Shown here: in pieces, positions 34,906-47,050 of the stretch
Layout of the letters: each line of letters opens with the position of its first letter
Position numbering within the stretch: position 1 is the first letter of the stretch
Assembly: GCA_964017235.1 (NCBI GenBank)
Contig: OZ024938.1
Span: forward strand, 46,474,332-46,538,331
DNA from: Sabellastarte sp. h YS-2021
Taxonomy: Eukaryota; Annelida; Polychaeta; Sabellida; Sabellidae
Reading direction: 5' to 3'
DNA: 64,000 nt
The notes under the pieces: generated by a model
Databases searched by the model: none
What the model saw: only the letters and a program-made list of their open reading frames with translations
Told to the model about the DNA's origin: nothing
Program-made: the position numbers and the translations under genes

Positions 34906-37900
34906 ATGAGTCAAATAGTCAGTAGTCTTAAAGTATCATCTGCAAACTGCCAGGGATTGCAAAGCAAAGAAAAAATTTAGCACATTGTTTGTCTTCAAGA
35001 GACGCACTTAATTGAAAAGGATATTCACGATGTTAGTGACCTGTGGGGGGAGGGTGCTTTATACATGGAATAAAATCTAATGCGCGGGGGGGTAGCAATA
35101 TTGATTCGTAACAATTTTGAATATAAAGTACTTAATTGCAATAAAGATTCAGATGGAAATTACTTGCATCTTAAGTTGCAGCTAGATACAATGTCTCTAA
35201 ATCTGATCACTATATATGGCCCAAATAGTGACAATCCACACTTCTTTCAGAATATGCAGGATATCTTAGAACAAAATAATGCTGATTACTCAATTGTCTG
35301 TGGAGACTTTAACGTGGTATTAAATCCCAAACTTGATACTTATAACTATCTACACATGAACAACCCTAAAGCACATATCGCAGTAAAAAATATGATTGAT
35401 AGTGAAGATCTAATTGATATATTTAGACAAAATTTTCCTCTAACCAGAAGGTATACTTGGCGAAAAAGAAACCCAATAAAACAAGTACGTCTTGATTATT
35501 TCTTAATATCTAGTCAAATGTCAAATATAATAAAATCTTGTAGTATAAAAGCAGACTACGGTTCTGATCACTCAATAATAGAACTTGAAATAATTGTGAA
35601 TAAATTTATCAGGGGAAAAGGTTCAAAAAGTTCAACAACAGCCTATTAAAAGACAAAACATATTTAACACTAGTAAACAAAATTATAGCAGAAGAGATCA
35701 TTAAATATGCCATACCTGTTTATAATAATGAATTTATAGCAAACTACTGTAACTATGGTTACATTACACTTACTATAAACTGGGATATATTCCTTGAACT
35801 CCTTATTATGCGTATTCGGGGCGAAACAATAAAATTTTCTTCAATATTAAAAAAGAAAACAAATTTAAAGGAAGAAGAACTGATAAAGGATATTGAACAC
35901 TTGGAAAGTACTTTTTCTGTAGATACCCATCTAGACCTACTAGAGGACAAAAAAGTTGAACTTGAACAAATTAGAAAATTAAAACTAAAGGGAGAACTCG
36001 TAAGATCAAGAATACAATGGCTAATTGAGGGCGAAAAACCCTCCAAATATTTCTGTAATCTAAAAAAGAAGAATTACTTTACAAAAACTATCAGGTCTGT
36101 GCAATTAGAAAATGGCTCCCAAGTATTGCACCAGGAAGACATTTTAAAATGTGTTGGTCAATACTATCAAAGACTCTTCAAGAACAATGACAACCAACTT
36201 GCAAATATGGACCTTTTTAAAACTTTTGAGAATGCACATATAAAAAAGAATTGTTCTAAAAACCTGGGTGAACCAATAAATATAAAAGAACTATCTGATG
36301 TATTAAAAAAAATGAAGAACAATAAAACGCCTGGAATTGATGGCATAACATCAGAATTTCTAAAAGTCTTTTGGGGAAGATTAAAGTATATTATTCATAA
36401 GGCAATAAATGCAAGTTATGACAAAGGTTCTATGTCTCAGCCGATGCGTACATGTATCATAACATGCCTCCCTAAAGGGAACAAGGACCGAAAATTTCTG
36501 AAAAACGGGCACACAATTTCACTGTTAAGCTCTATTTATAAACTCATGTCTGGCGTAATTGCAAATAGACTGAGAAACACCTTAGATACTATTATATGCA
36601 ACACCCAAACAGGCTTCCTATCTGGTAGACAGATTAGTGACAATACTAGACTAATTTATGACTTAATGCATATTGCAGAAAAGAAAAAAATTAACAGGCA
36701 TGTTAATGCTCATTGACTTTGAAAAGGCATTTGATTCGATATCCTGGAATTTTTTGTATAATACACTACTGTTCTTTGGTTATAGTCAAAGTTTCATAAA
36801 ATGGATAAAGATGTTTAACAATAATATAGAGGCATATGTACTACAGTGTGGCAAACTGTCACCCAAAATTACAATAGGGCGAGGCTGCAGACAAGGGGAC
36901 CCCATATCGTCATATCTCTTCTTATTAGCTGCAGAAATACTATCTTTATTAATAAAACAAAGTCAGGACATAAGGGGTTTCAAGATTAATGGTATAGAAT
37001 TTAAATTAACACAGTTTGCAGATGATACTACACTCATTTTGGATGGTTCTCAACCCTCTCTTCAGGCAGCACTAAATATTCTTGAAATCTATGGAAATTA
37101 TTCTGGCCTCAAAATGAATAAAGAAAAAACAAAAGTAACATGGATAGGCAAAAAAAGACTGTCCAGAGAAAAGTTAAATGTATCTGTTAAGTTAGACTGG
37201 GGAAGTACAGAATTTACTCTGTTAGGATTGGACTTTTCGACAGATTTAATCAAAATGGAAGAAATCAATTATACAAAGATTTATGAAAAAATGAACGGCG
37301 AAATTAATAAATGTAAAAATAGAAAATTAAAACCATTTGGAAAAATAAGTATTATTAAGTCAAATATATTGTCCAAAGGTATACATATAATGACATGCCT
37401 GCCTACACCTGAAACTTTGCTGAGCAAAGTAAATTCCTTATTATACTCCTTTTTGTGGAATAATAAACCCCGGTAAAATTAAAAGAACTATTTGTCAGGA
37501 TTTTTCTAATGGGGGGTTAAAAATGGTGAATTTCTTTCATTTCGAGAAAGCCTTGAAAACAAATTAGGTCAAAAGAATTTTTGTACAAATGGAATCTCAG
37601 TGGCGAAGTCTGCTTTCATCAACTTGTAAAGACATAAATAACCTAATAAAATTTGGTGTTAATTGTGGCATTATTTTAAAACAAAAAGTACAAAATACCT
37701 TCTGGCAAAGGATATTTGAATATTGGAGTTCTCTTACAAATAATTTAGTTCTTAATTCTAACAGTGATATTGTACAATCTTGTCTCTGGTATAATGTACA
37801 CATTTCATCTGAAAATCTATATTACCCTTTGTGGGCAGAAAAAGGAATTCTATTTGTTGGCGATTTACTACTCTCAAATGGTGAAATACTAAAATTAAAA

Positions 37901-38676
37901 GATATTGAAAGAATATTCAAAATAACTGTCAACACTTTTTACTATCACAGAATTAAATTACTACTTAAAAACTTTATTGAAAACAACAAAAAAGAATGTT
38001 CCTTTGCTAGCACTCAGCCTTTTTATCCTTTTCACTTGAAGTGTCTTAGTGGAAAAAGTGGATGTAGAACTCTGTATAAAATGTTTAGTAACAATGCCTA
38101 TTCAAAAACTATTCCTTTGTGTAGAATTAAATGGGGTGAGTTGTTAGGTGAATCAGATAATGAACAAACATGGAAACTTGTATTTAAAGCTTGTTGTAAG
38201 TCTGTGTTAGGCAATTCCATAATTTGGCTTCAATATAAGGTTTTATTTAACATTTTACCATCAAGGGATTATCTATACAAGCTAAAAATAACTGATAATA
38301 ATTTGTGTGTATTCTGCCAATGCTCCCCAGAAACAATTGTACACTTGTTTTGTGAGTGTGATAAAGTAAATGACCTGTGGTCCAACATTAAGCAGTGGAT
38401 ATTTATGAAAACTAGAATAACTGTTAACTTTTCAAAATCAATTAAACTACTAGGATTTAATGAAATGGACCATAATTACTGGCCGTTAAATCTTGTAATA
38501 CTGTCAACAAAAAATATATTTTCAGTTGTGCACGTAAAAAACTCAGATTAAATATATTCAATCTCCAAAATGAAGTAGTAAGAGTATTTTCAGAGCAAAA
38601 AATGCTCTTTGATATTAAATCACAGCAAATCATATTCAATAAAAGATGGGAGCTATGGAAAAACCTATTTGTGTAA
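34906..38676 (+). pseudogene. L1/Tx1-like LINE ORF2: endonuclease-RT, broken
   Basis: The order is APE endonuclease (NCQGLQS, CLQETHL, GDFNVVLN, DYFLIS, SDHSIIE), a linker, reverse transcriptase (NNKTPGIDGITSEF, LIDFEKAFDSISW, GCRQGDPISSYLF, FADDTTLIL), and a Cys-containing C-terminus (CVFCQCSPETIVHLFCEC). The catalytic FADD is intact. Damage: the N-terminal endonuclease lacks about 20 residues after the start; there are stops at 34978, 35071 and 37565; frameshifts occur near 35621, 36695, 37475 and 38510, the last three in homopolymer runs. The true C-terminus (ELWKNLFV) ends at 38674-38676, reached after the last frameshift. Confidence 0.9.
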
Positions 38677-38764
38677 ATAGTAGATTGTTATGTAAACTAG
38701 AATCAATGTAGTCATTGTACTGTACATATTTGTTAACTCTGCATTTGGAACAATAAAAAAAAAA
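38677..38764 (+). other. LINE 3' UTR and poly-A tail
   Basis: A short 3' UTR ends in AATAAAAAAAAAA at about 38750-38763, giving the 3' boundary of the plus-strand LINE. CR1-like sequence begins almost at once. Confidence 0.75.
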
Positions 38765-38769
38765 TCCAT

Positions 38770-40735
38770 CCAAGGAAGCCGATACTCTCTAGAAACAATA
38801 TCACACTACCTTGTCCACCCTTATTGACAAACACGCACCACCTCATACCAAACACACCAAGGCAAAGTACATCTCAGGATGGGTTAAAGAAACTGTAATT
38901 GCGGCAAAAGAGACCAAGTGTTTGTTCGAACGGATTTGGCGCAGAAATAATTCTAAGTTCAAAAGATCCCAATACATGCAGAAAGTCCACCAATACAATA
39001 GAATCTGCAAATTTGAATTACTTAAAGCAAAAATTCAGGATAATCACCACAACCCCCCCAATTTTTTTTTTCCTTAGCGATGTGTTACACAGTCTACCAG
39101 CCAAGATGCTCCCATCAATAAATCCCCCTCAGCTTTTGGCTGACAGATTTGTGGAGTTTCTGACAGAAAAAACTTTCCCTACTTCCCTGAAGTTGCAACA
39201 CATCACCCCAGACTCTCCTCCCCATGTTTTCCACTTTTTTTACTGTAACTGAGGATCAAGTTACCAAAATCATCTCTTGACCCTTGGCCCACTTTCCTGT
39301 TTCTTCATTATCTGGATATTCTCATCATCCCCATCACTTCAATAATTAACGCCTCTCTTGAACATGGTAAGTGTCCTAATTTTTTTCCAGCATTCCCATG
39401 TTACCCCAATCCTAAAAAAAAAATCATACTTAGACAAAGAAATTTTCAAAAACTATAGGCCTGTCTCCAATCTAAACTTTATTTCAAAGATACTTGAAAG
39501 GGTAGCAGCAGTCCAGCTACAAACTCACCTTGATGAAGCCGGCCTTATGACTGCCTTCCATTCTGCTTATAGAAAACACCATTCTACTGAAAGTGCCCTC
39601 CTTAATATTCACAACGATATTCTTCTCAATATGGCCAAAGGGTCTGTCATAGCCCTTACCCTCTTGGATCTCTCCGCCGCCTTCGATACTACTGACCACA
39701 CCATTCTCCTGGACAGACTTAATGTTAACTATGGAGTCAGTGAACTAGGACTCTCACCAACAAAGTTCTCTCACTCTATAAAACAACTAAAGAACCACCT
39801 AAACGACATTCAAAATTTCATGTTCTCAAATAAATTAAAACTCAACCCTGAAAAAATCGAGTTTATTCTGATAGACTCCAAAAATAACCGTAAACAACTC
39901 CTTCCTCACTTTCTAATCAATATTCTTGGTAATCAGGTCTCACCAACACAAAGTGTCAGGAACCTTGGATTGGTGTTTGATTCCAATTTCTCATTCTCAG
40001 ACCATGTGTCACAGATCATAAAGTCCACCTCTATAGCATTTGTTCCCTTCTAAGACCTTAAAACATCAGTTCTTTTAGCAAATTCTTTGGTGAGCAGCAG
40101 ACTGGACTTTTGCAATTCCTTGTTCTTATCACTCACTGATTGTGAGTTAAGGAGATTGCGGTTAGTCCAAGACTCACTCTGCAGGGCTGTCACCCATTCC
40201 TTTAATTACTCTCACATTACCCCTAAACTAAAAACACCCCATTGGCTCCCAGTCAAATACAGGGTACATTTTAAAATAGGCCTCATTAAATACAAAATTC
40301 TCAACCAGGGTCAACCAGTTTACCTTAGAGAATTAATTCATCCCTACACCTCTTCCACAAATACAAGGCGAAGCACCCCCATATTCAAGTTCCTTCATAC
40401 CCCCACTGTAAAGTTCATAAATCAAACACTTTTCTAATTCTTTCAGTCACTATGCCCCAGTTATTTGGAACTCCATCCCCTTCCAAATAAGAAATAGCCC
40501 CTCTGTTGCCTCTTTCAGGAAACACCTCAAAACTTGCCTCTTCAATTTCAGTTTCCCAACTTAGTCTCCTTCTCTCTTGGTCACACCCTCAACTCCGGAT
40601 TACTGACCTTGAATGCCCCTCGACTCTCCTTATGATAAATGATTTTTGTTAAGCTAGTGCACTGAATTCCCCTTATGGGGAAGATATTGCGCCTGCAAAG
40701 CAGAAGATTAGATTAATCTAGACAGATTAGTTGTA
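38770..40735 (+). mobile_element. CR1-like LINE, truncated and internally deleted
   Basis: The frame pieces in order are: the end of the endonuclease-RT linker (LSTLIDKHAPPHTKHTKAKY, WVKETVIAAKE), then LFSDVLHSLP, then RT (FKNYRPVSNLNFISKILERV, STESALL, LLDLSAAFDTTDHTILLDRL), then a jump to the RT thumb and C-terminal part (NKLKLNPEKIE, VRNLGLVFDS, SRLDFCNSL, TPHWLPVKYRVHFKI), and a last segment (HYAPVIWNSIP, FRKHLKTCLF). The endonuclease and 5' part are missing. There are several frameshifts. The 3' UTR ends near GATATTGCGCCTGCAAAGCA and has a second copy at 18608-18925. Confidence 0.85.
39358..40437 (+). pseudogene. CR1-like reverse transcriptase remnant lacking YADD
   Basis: Two main frames, 39358-40053 and 40087-40437, carry the RT palm start and the RT C-terminal region. 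At about 39722 the sequence passes from HTILLDRL directly to a segment that normally follows the YADD box, so the 'GVPQGSVLGP' and YADD blocks are deleted. The frame crosses the join intact. The remnant cannot be an active polymerase. Confidence 0.8.
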
Positions 40736-40844
40736 AAAGAGATCTGGTTGGACATGACATACCAAATGGGACAGGAAAGTAGGCTAACATATATCCATGA
40801 TAACATGTTACAACTGCACACTGGATGTTTTGTTAAAGTTGGGA

Positions 40845-43800
40845 CTTTTTTTTTTATTAACATTTTTATAATATAGTACAGTTCACAATGGCATGTTTAC
40901 ACAAACTAATACGAATAATATGAAGCAATTAATAACACATTATTCGTAGCATTAAGCAAAATTTATATCATTCACATACGACTTTTTTAAACTCGGTTAG
41001 CCATAAAACAATATTGTAATTAAATTTACTTAAAACATACAAGTAATGATACTTGTGATATATTTTAAAGACAAAAACATAGTGTACAAGTACCACACAT
41101 ACACCAATAAGTACAACTGGGGGACATTCACACATACACAAGAGACATACACAAACAGCAAAATTTTCTTAATTCTGAAATTTAATTTTGCAAATAATCA
41201 AGCAGATCTCTATACAGCTTTTTAAAGGTTTCCATTTTATTTTCAGTGTTATGTATTATACATAGGACATTCAATTTGGATTTTATTACAGTTAGATATT
41301 CATTGAAGAGGGCCGTTTTTTTTTAACCCTTTTTTTGGTTTAGGAACCATTTACCACACAATACCAAGAAGTTAATACATTTAATTTGGAAATCGTTGTG
41401 TGTGCTTAAGCCAAACAAGATCTCACAGACTGTGAACTGTATGTTTAAATTGAAAACTTCATAAATTACATGTGATAATTTTCTCCAAAACTCTATGCTT
41501 GTGTGACAATAGTAAAAGTGGTGTTCTATTGTGTCGATTGATGTGCAGAAGTTGCACATGGGACTGTCTATTATTTTCCATTTATAAAGGTTATCATTAC
41601 AATTAATTATTCTATGTATAATCTTAAATTGAAAGCTTTGTAAATAGGGTTCGTGTACTATCTTATAGGGCAATGCAAATGTGATATGCCATGCATGGGT
41701 TTCTAAGAAAGGGTAAATATTTATCCAAGTACTTAGTGAAGTTGGTGGTTTTGATATTCTGCTGACCAATTCTTGGTATATTTCTCTGGTTTTTATTTTA
41801 CTTAATAATTGTTGTTTAAATTTTATTCTTATGTATGGCTCTTCAGATAATCTGTCTGTATCAGTAAAAGGTAAGTTTCTTGTCAGCCGAACAATTATTT
41901 GTGAAATTACACTTTTAAGTCTCATATATTGGAGAAAGTTCAGTTTCCAATTTAAATTTTCATTTATTGTATTTATATTTAGAATTAATCCTGTTGTCAG
42001 ATTCAGCAAATCCATAATTTTTACAGAAAGATTTTAGCTGCTGTTTGACAAACCAAACATTTGGGGTGATAAGACTGTATTTCCTGTGGTAATTGAGCTT
42101 GAGTGGAAAATGTACTCATTTAATATTTCCACATCTCCAATAGGCTTCATATTTTTTAAAAAAAGCCAACATTGTAATAGTTGTTTCTGAAAGTCAGTTT
42201 TGCAGTGAGAGATCCAAGTCTCTGGTATCTTATGTGAAAGGTGGGTAGAGTTTAAGTTAAGCATATAAAGTGTTAATATTTTCCATTTACAATCTCTTTC
42301 ATTAGTTAAGTCTTTTTATCCATGATATTTTACTTGTACTGTTCACCAAATACACATCTGGCATACCTAATCCTCCGTCATTAATATTGTTTATCATAGT
42401 TTCTCTCTTAACCTTGGGAGTTTTACCATCCCAGAGAAAAGAGAATATTAGTTTGTCGAGTTTTTGTAAAATATATTCTGGTACAAACAGAACTGAAAAT
42501 AAGAAAGTCATTTGAGATATTATTAAAGATTTTAGAATTGTAACTTTGCCTTTTAACGATAAAGCTCTCATTGACCAAACATTCAATACAATCTCTATCT
42601 TTTTAATTTTTTCATCAAAGTTTAGACTAATTTTTTCCCTCTTTTTATTGGTGAACCAGATACCTAAAGTTTTAAAAGCTCCATTGTTATATCGTAATTT
42701 TTTCAGTTCTTGTGGGAGTGTTATATTTTTATGAACATTTTCACCAAGTGGGATTATTTCACTTTTATCTAGATTCAATGTGAGACCTGATACTGACGCA
42801 AATGTTTGAAATAATGAAATGCTAATGACAACTGACTCTAAGTCAGCCAAAAATAAGGTGGTGTCATCTGTTATTTGGAAGCTTCTATTATTATATGTTA
42901 TACCTCTAATTTCATCATTTTCCCTTACGTTTATAGCTAAAATTTCAGCGACTAAAATAAATAGTAGGGCCGATATGGGGCAACCTTGTCTGACTGATCT
43001 CAAGACGTCAAATTTATCTGAATAATAGCCATTATTGCCCACACATGATTTTATATTCGTGTACAAAATTCTTATCCATGAGATAAAGTTATCCCCAAAA
43101 TTAAAATTTTTTAAGCATTTGAAAAGAAATGGCCATTCTATACTATCAAAAGCTTTCTCGAAGTCAATCAGGGTAATAAAACCTGATTTATGTTCATTTT
43201 CTGCAAGAACCATTAAATCATCGATGGTTCTTATTGACTCTCCAATGAACCTTCCCTTGATGTATCCTACTTGATCTTCATGAATTAAATGTCTTATGAC
43301 ATTTTGTAGTTTAATTGCTAATGCTTTAGTCAGAAACTTATAATCTGTATTCAATAAACTCACAGGCCTCCAATTTTTGAGAAATCTTAAGTCTTTGTCT
43401 TTTTTGGGAATTAAATTAATTATTGCTATTTTCTGTTCTTGAGTTAGTTCTTTAAAACGAAAAGTGTAATTGTAGCTATCTATTAATAAATCACTAATAT
43501 CTGACCAAAAAAATTGTAAAAGTTAGATGTTAAGCCGTCACTACCTGGCGATTTATCATTTGCAAGTTTTTTTAAAGCTGCTGTATAATCTTTTTTTTCA
43601 AGCGGATTTTCACAAATTGCTTTGTCCAGTTCACATAGTTTTGGTATATTTGTATTGTTGAAGAAGGAATGCTCGATCTTACTTAAATTGTTGGATTTAA
43701 TATATTTTGATTTGTACAAATTTTCATAATAATCTTTTTGCTTTTGTAAAATAGCATTTGGATCAGTTATTTCGGTATTACCTTCACAAATAAGCTTTTT

Positions 43801-44628
43801 TCTTATAGTATTTACATAATTTTGGTCCCTTAATAAGCTATTATTGAATTTCCAGTATCCTTTACCCCTTTTCTGTGTTTCTAAGAGCTCTATTCCTAAT
43901 TTAATAATACTATGGTCAGAACTATTTCCTGGTTTGATTGAAGTTGATTTAATTTGATATTCTAGTGCTACTGAGACCAACCAAAAGTCTATTCTGCTTT
44001 GAACTAATCCCTTTTTTGACATTTCTCGTCGACTATATTGCCTTATTTGTGGGTTTCTTACTCTCCAAATGTCAATTAAATCAGTCTCTTGCATTAATGC
44101 CTTGAGATTCTTGACATAAGTTGATTCCCTTTCTGCTGAGCCTCCATGTTTATCCATTTCTAAATTTAAGCATATGTTAAAATCACCTCCTATGATAATG
44201 TTTTGTCCATTATAGTTATAAAGTAATTGTTTTACATAGTCTAGAAACTCTGTCTGCTCTCTGGGTTTATCTTTCGTTGGGAAATAAACAGAAATTAGTA
44301 TTACGGGATTGCTATGTATCACACATTGTACTAAAATTAATCTTCCATATTGATCTGTAATTATATCTTTTATCTCAAAGTATGAAGTTAATTGTTTGGG
44401 AATAAGTAGGGCAACTCCTGAACTGAATGAGGTGCCATGGGAAAAAATTATTTTTCCTTCCCAATTCTTTTGCCATTCTATTTCATCACTTGATACTGAG
44501 TGCGTTTCTTGAAGCAGTGTAATGCCAGGATGGCTTTCTTTTAACCAGTGAAATACATTCAATCGGTTTTTTTTCTCTCTTAGTCCTCGGCAGTTGAAGC
44601 AGTTAAGACTAAAATTATCCAGAGCCAT
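40845..44628 (-). mobile_element. L1/Tx1-like LINE, minus strand
   Basis: The poly-A end appears as a T run at 40846-40855. The 3' UTR extends to the ORF2 stop at 41182, and ORF2 starts at 44628. No ORF1 is recognisable on the higher-coordinate side. Instead there are about 430 bp of non-coding DNA and a tandem array (45060-47050), which may be this element's 5' region. It is in opposite orientation to the plus-strand LINE, with the CR1-like element between their 3' ends. Confidence 0.8.
41182..44628 (-). pseudogene. L1/Tx1-like ORF2: endonuclease-RT, broken
   Basis: The endonuclease domain starts at the ATG at 44628 and is well kept (NCFNCRGLR, LLQETHS, GGDFNICLN, RIDFWLVS, SSDHSIIKL). About 280 residues in, the frame jumps from KKLICEGN to TEITDPNAIL, so the usual linker of roughly 100 residues is lost in frame (inference from related elements). 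The RT follows: NDKSPGSDGLTSNFYNF, LIDFEKAFDSIEW, RQGCPISALLF. The catalytic box reads ITDDTTLFL instead of FADD. There are frameshifts near 43510 (A/T run), 42305, 42040 (two close together) and 41335 (run). The C-terminus has CNFCTSIDTIEHHFYYC and ends YRDLLDYLQN at 41182. Confidence 0.88.
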
Positions 44629-45059
44629 TTTTCAGAGGGGTTGGGGGTTGTGCCTATTACAATTTAATGTCCTATTAATATATCCAAGCCTTAATTTACA
44701 TGCATAATTTACCAAAAAGTTTTGCAGTTTGCAACATAATGCACATTTACAGTACACACACACAAATTTAACACAAACACAGATGTAAAATTTCAATATC
44801 AAAAGCTCCATTTAAACCTTTTTTTTCCTTTTTTTTTTGTTTCTCTTTTAAATGATGGATTTTGTGGAACAGGAGACTACATTTTCTAAACTGGGTTGAG
44901 TGACATAAGCTGAGAACATGCTACAATACTTTTCCGAGTTTACCTTCACGTTATATTTACTTCACACATACAAGCAATAATAAAATTATTTCGAAAGTTA
45001 CCACCAAATAATATTGATTGTTAAACATTGAGCAGTTTCTCAGTTGCAAAATATAATGT

Positions 45060-47050
45060 TTTTTTTTCTTTTTCAATATGTCAATGTGTACTCTTGCAAG
45101 ATTTTAACAACATAATTGAATGTAGTTCTATGTCAATATGTACTCCTGCAAGATTTTAACAACATGATTGAATGTAGTTCTCAAGAGTTACAGATACATT
45201 CACACATTTACCCCATCAGACACACTATTACAAGATACCATGGATAATAATGGTAGCCTTGTTCAGTGATATTTCATAATTTTAGTTGAACTTAGTTTAA
45301 TTTGCCAGCACATTTAGCCCATCAGACACACTATTACCAGCTACAAAAAAGTGCACTTGTTATGATGTCAAAATGTACTATTGCAAGATTTTAACAACAT
45401 GGTTGAATGCACTTGTTTCAATGTGTCAATATGTAGTCTTGCAAGATTTCTATAAAATTAGTTCATAATAAAAATTAAGTTAATTGTATAATATAATTCA
45501 CCTTTTTCTATATGATAATGCATACTATTACAAGATTTTATCAACACAGTTGAATGTATATATCAAAAGTTACAGATATATTCGCATATTTACCACGAGA
45601 CATACTATTACAAAATGCCATGGTCCATGATGGTAGCTCTGTTCTTTAATACTTCATAATTTCAGTTCAATTTAATTTAATTTACTAGCATTATTTTCAG
45701 TTTTTATTCATACATAATATAGGTGATCTGGTGCCTACAGTTTGACATATATATATTTTTGAAATAGCATATCTTTTCCCTACATTTAAAGCTATAGTCA
45801 CTATCACATTACCTGAACATTAAAAAAAGAGGTTTGTTTCATACACTTTTGTTTTGTAATTACATTTATGCATTCAAGGCTATTTATGTAACTAAATTAC
45901 TGTATACATACTGTATTTTTTAAGTTAGTTGAAAAATGTAATGGACTTGTTTTTATTTGTCAAAGTATACTCTTGCAAGATTTTAACAAAGTTAGTTAAG
46001 AAATTTAAAAGTCAAAGAGTATAATGCACTTATTATAATATGTCAATATGTACTCTTGCAAGATTTTAACAACACTGTTGAATGTACTTATCAAAAGTTA
46101 CAGATATATTCACATATTTACCCCATGAGACAAAATATTACAAAATACCATGGACAATGTTGGCAAACACGTCAAGTTACATGAACATCAAAAAAAGAAA
46201 TTTGTTTCATACACTTTTCTTTTGTAATTAAGTATCTTTATGCATTCAAGGCTATTTATGTAACCAAATACTGTATGTATACTGTATATTTTTAAGTTAG
46301 TTAAAAAATGTAATAGACTTATTTTTATATGTCAAAATATACTCTTTCAAGATTTTAACCAAGTTAGTTAAGAAATTTAAAAGTCAAAGAGTATAATGCA
46401 CTTATTACAATATGTCAATATGTACTCTTGCAAGATTTTAACAACACTGTTGAATGTACTTATCAGAAGTTACAGATGTATTCATATATTTACCACCTGA
46501 GACAAAACTAATACAAAATACCGTGGACAATGTTGGCAAACACCTCAGTTATAGCCCTGCATTTAAAGCTATATTCATTGTTACATAACCAGAACATTAA
46601 AATATCAAATATTTACTCATTACTTAAAATGATCAGAGAACCTCATTTACTTAAATATGAGATGAAAATCTTCTATATTAAATTTTCTAATTTAAAATTT
46701 GTGTCATGTACTTATGTTTTTGTAATTACACATTTTTTTAAATTAAACTTTCTATATTCAAGATCTTTTATATAAAGTACTGTATACAGGCTATACATTT
46801 TTTTGTTTTTCTTATAATGTTTTTATACATACAAAAAGTGCATATATGTATGATTACATTTTCTGCATTCAAGATCGTTTACATAAACAAATACTCAATG
46901 CACACTATATATCTTAAATGTATTTTACAACAATAAGTTTGTGGATTTTTTTTATATGTGCAAATACATATTACTCACTTGTATGGTTTACATATGTGTG
47001 AATATATTATACCAAGAAATAATAGGTATATCAAGATTTAATATACAAGA
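45060..47050 (-). repeat. 372-bp tandem array, possible LINE 5' monomers
   Basis: The best-kept pair of units is offset by exactly 372 bp, measured at three markers: TGTCAATATGTACTCTTGCA (46041 and 46413), TGTCAAAGTATACTC-like (45958 and 46330) and CATTCAAGGCTATTTATG (45871 and 46243). More diverged partial units lie at 45076-45560 and 46750-46950. Every unit carries TACTCTTGCAAGATTTTAAC. No coding capacity. The placement upstream of the minus-strand ORF2 suggests 5' promoter monomers, but an independent satellite is possible. Confidence 0.7.

Noticed and set aside
45060..47050. CRISPR-like array
   Set aside because: The 372-bp units have no short repeat-spacer pattern, and this is a eukaryotic genome; it is an ordinary tandem repeat.
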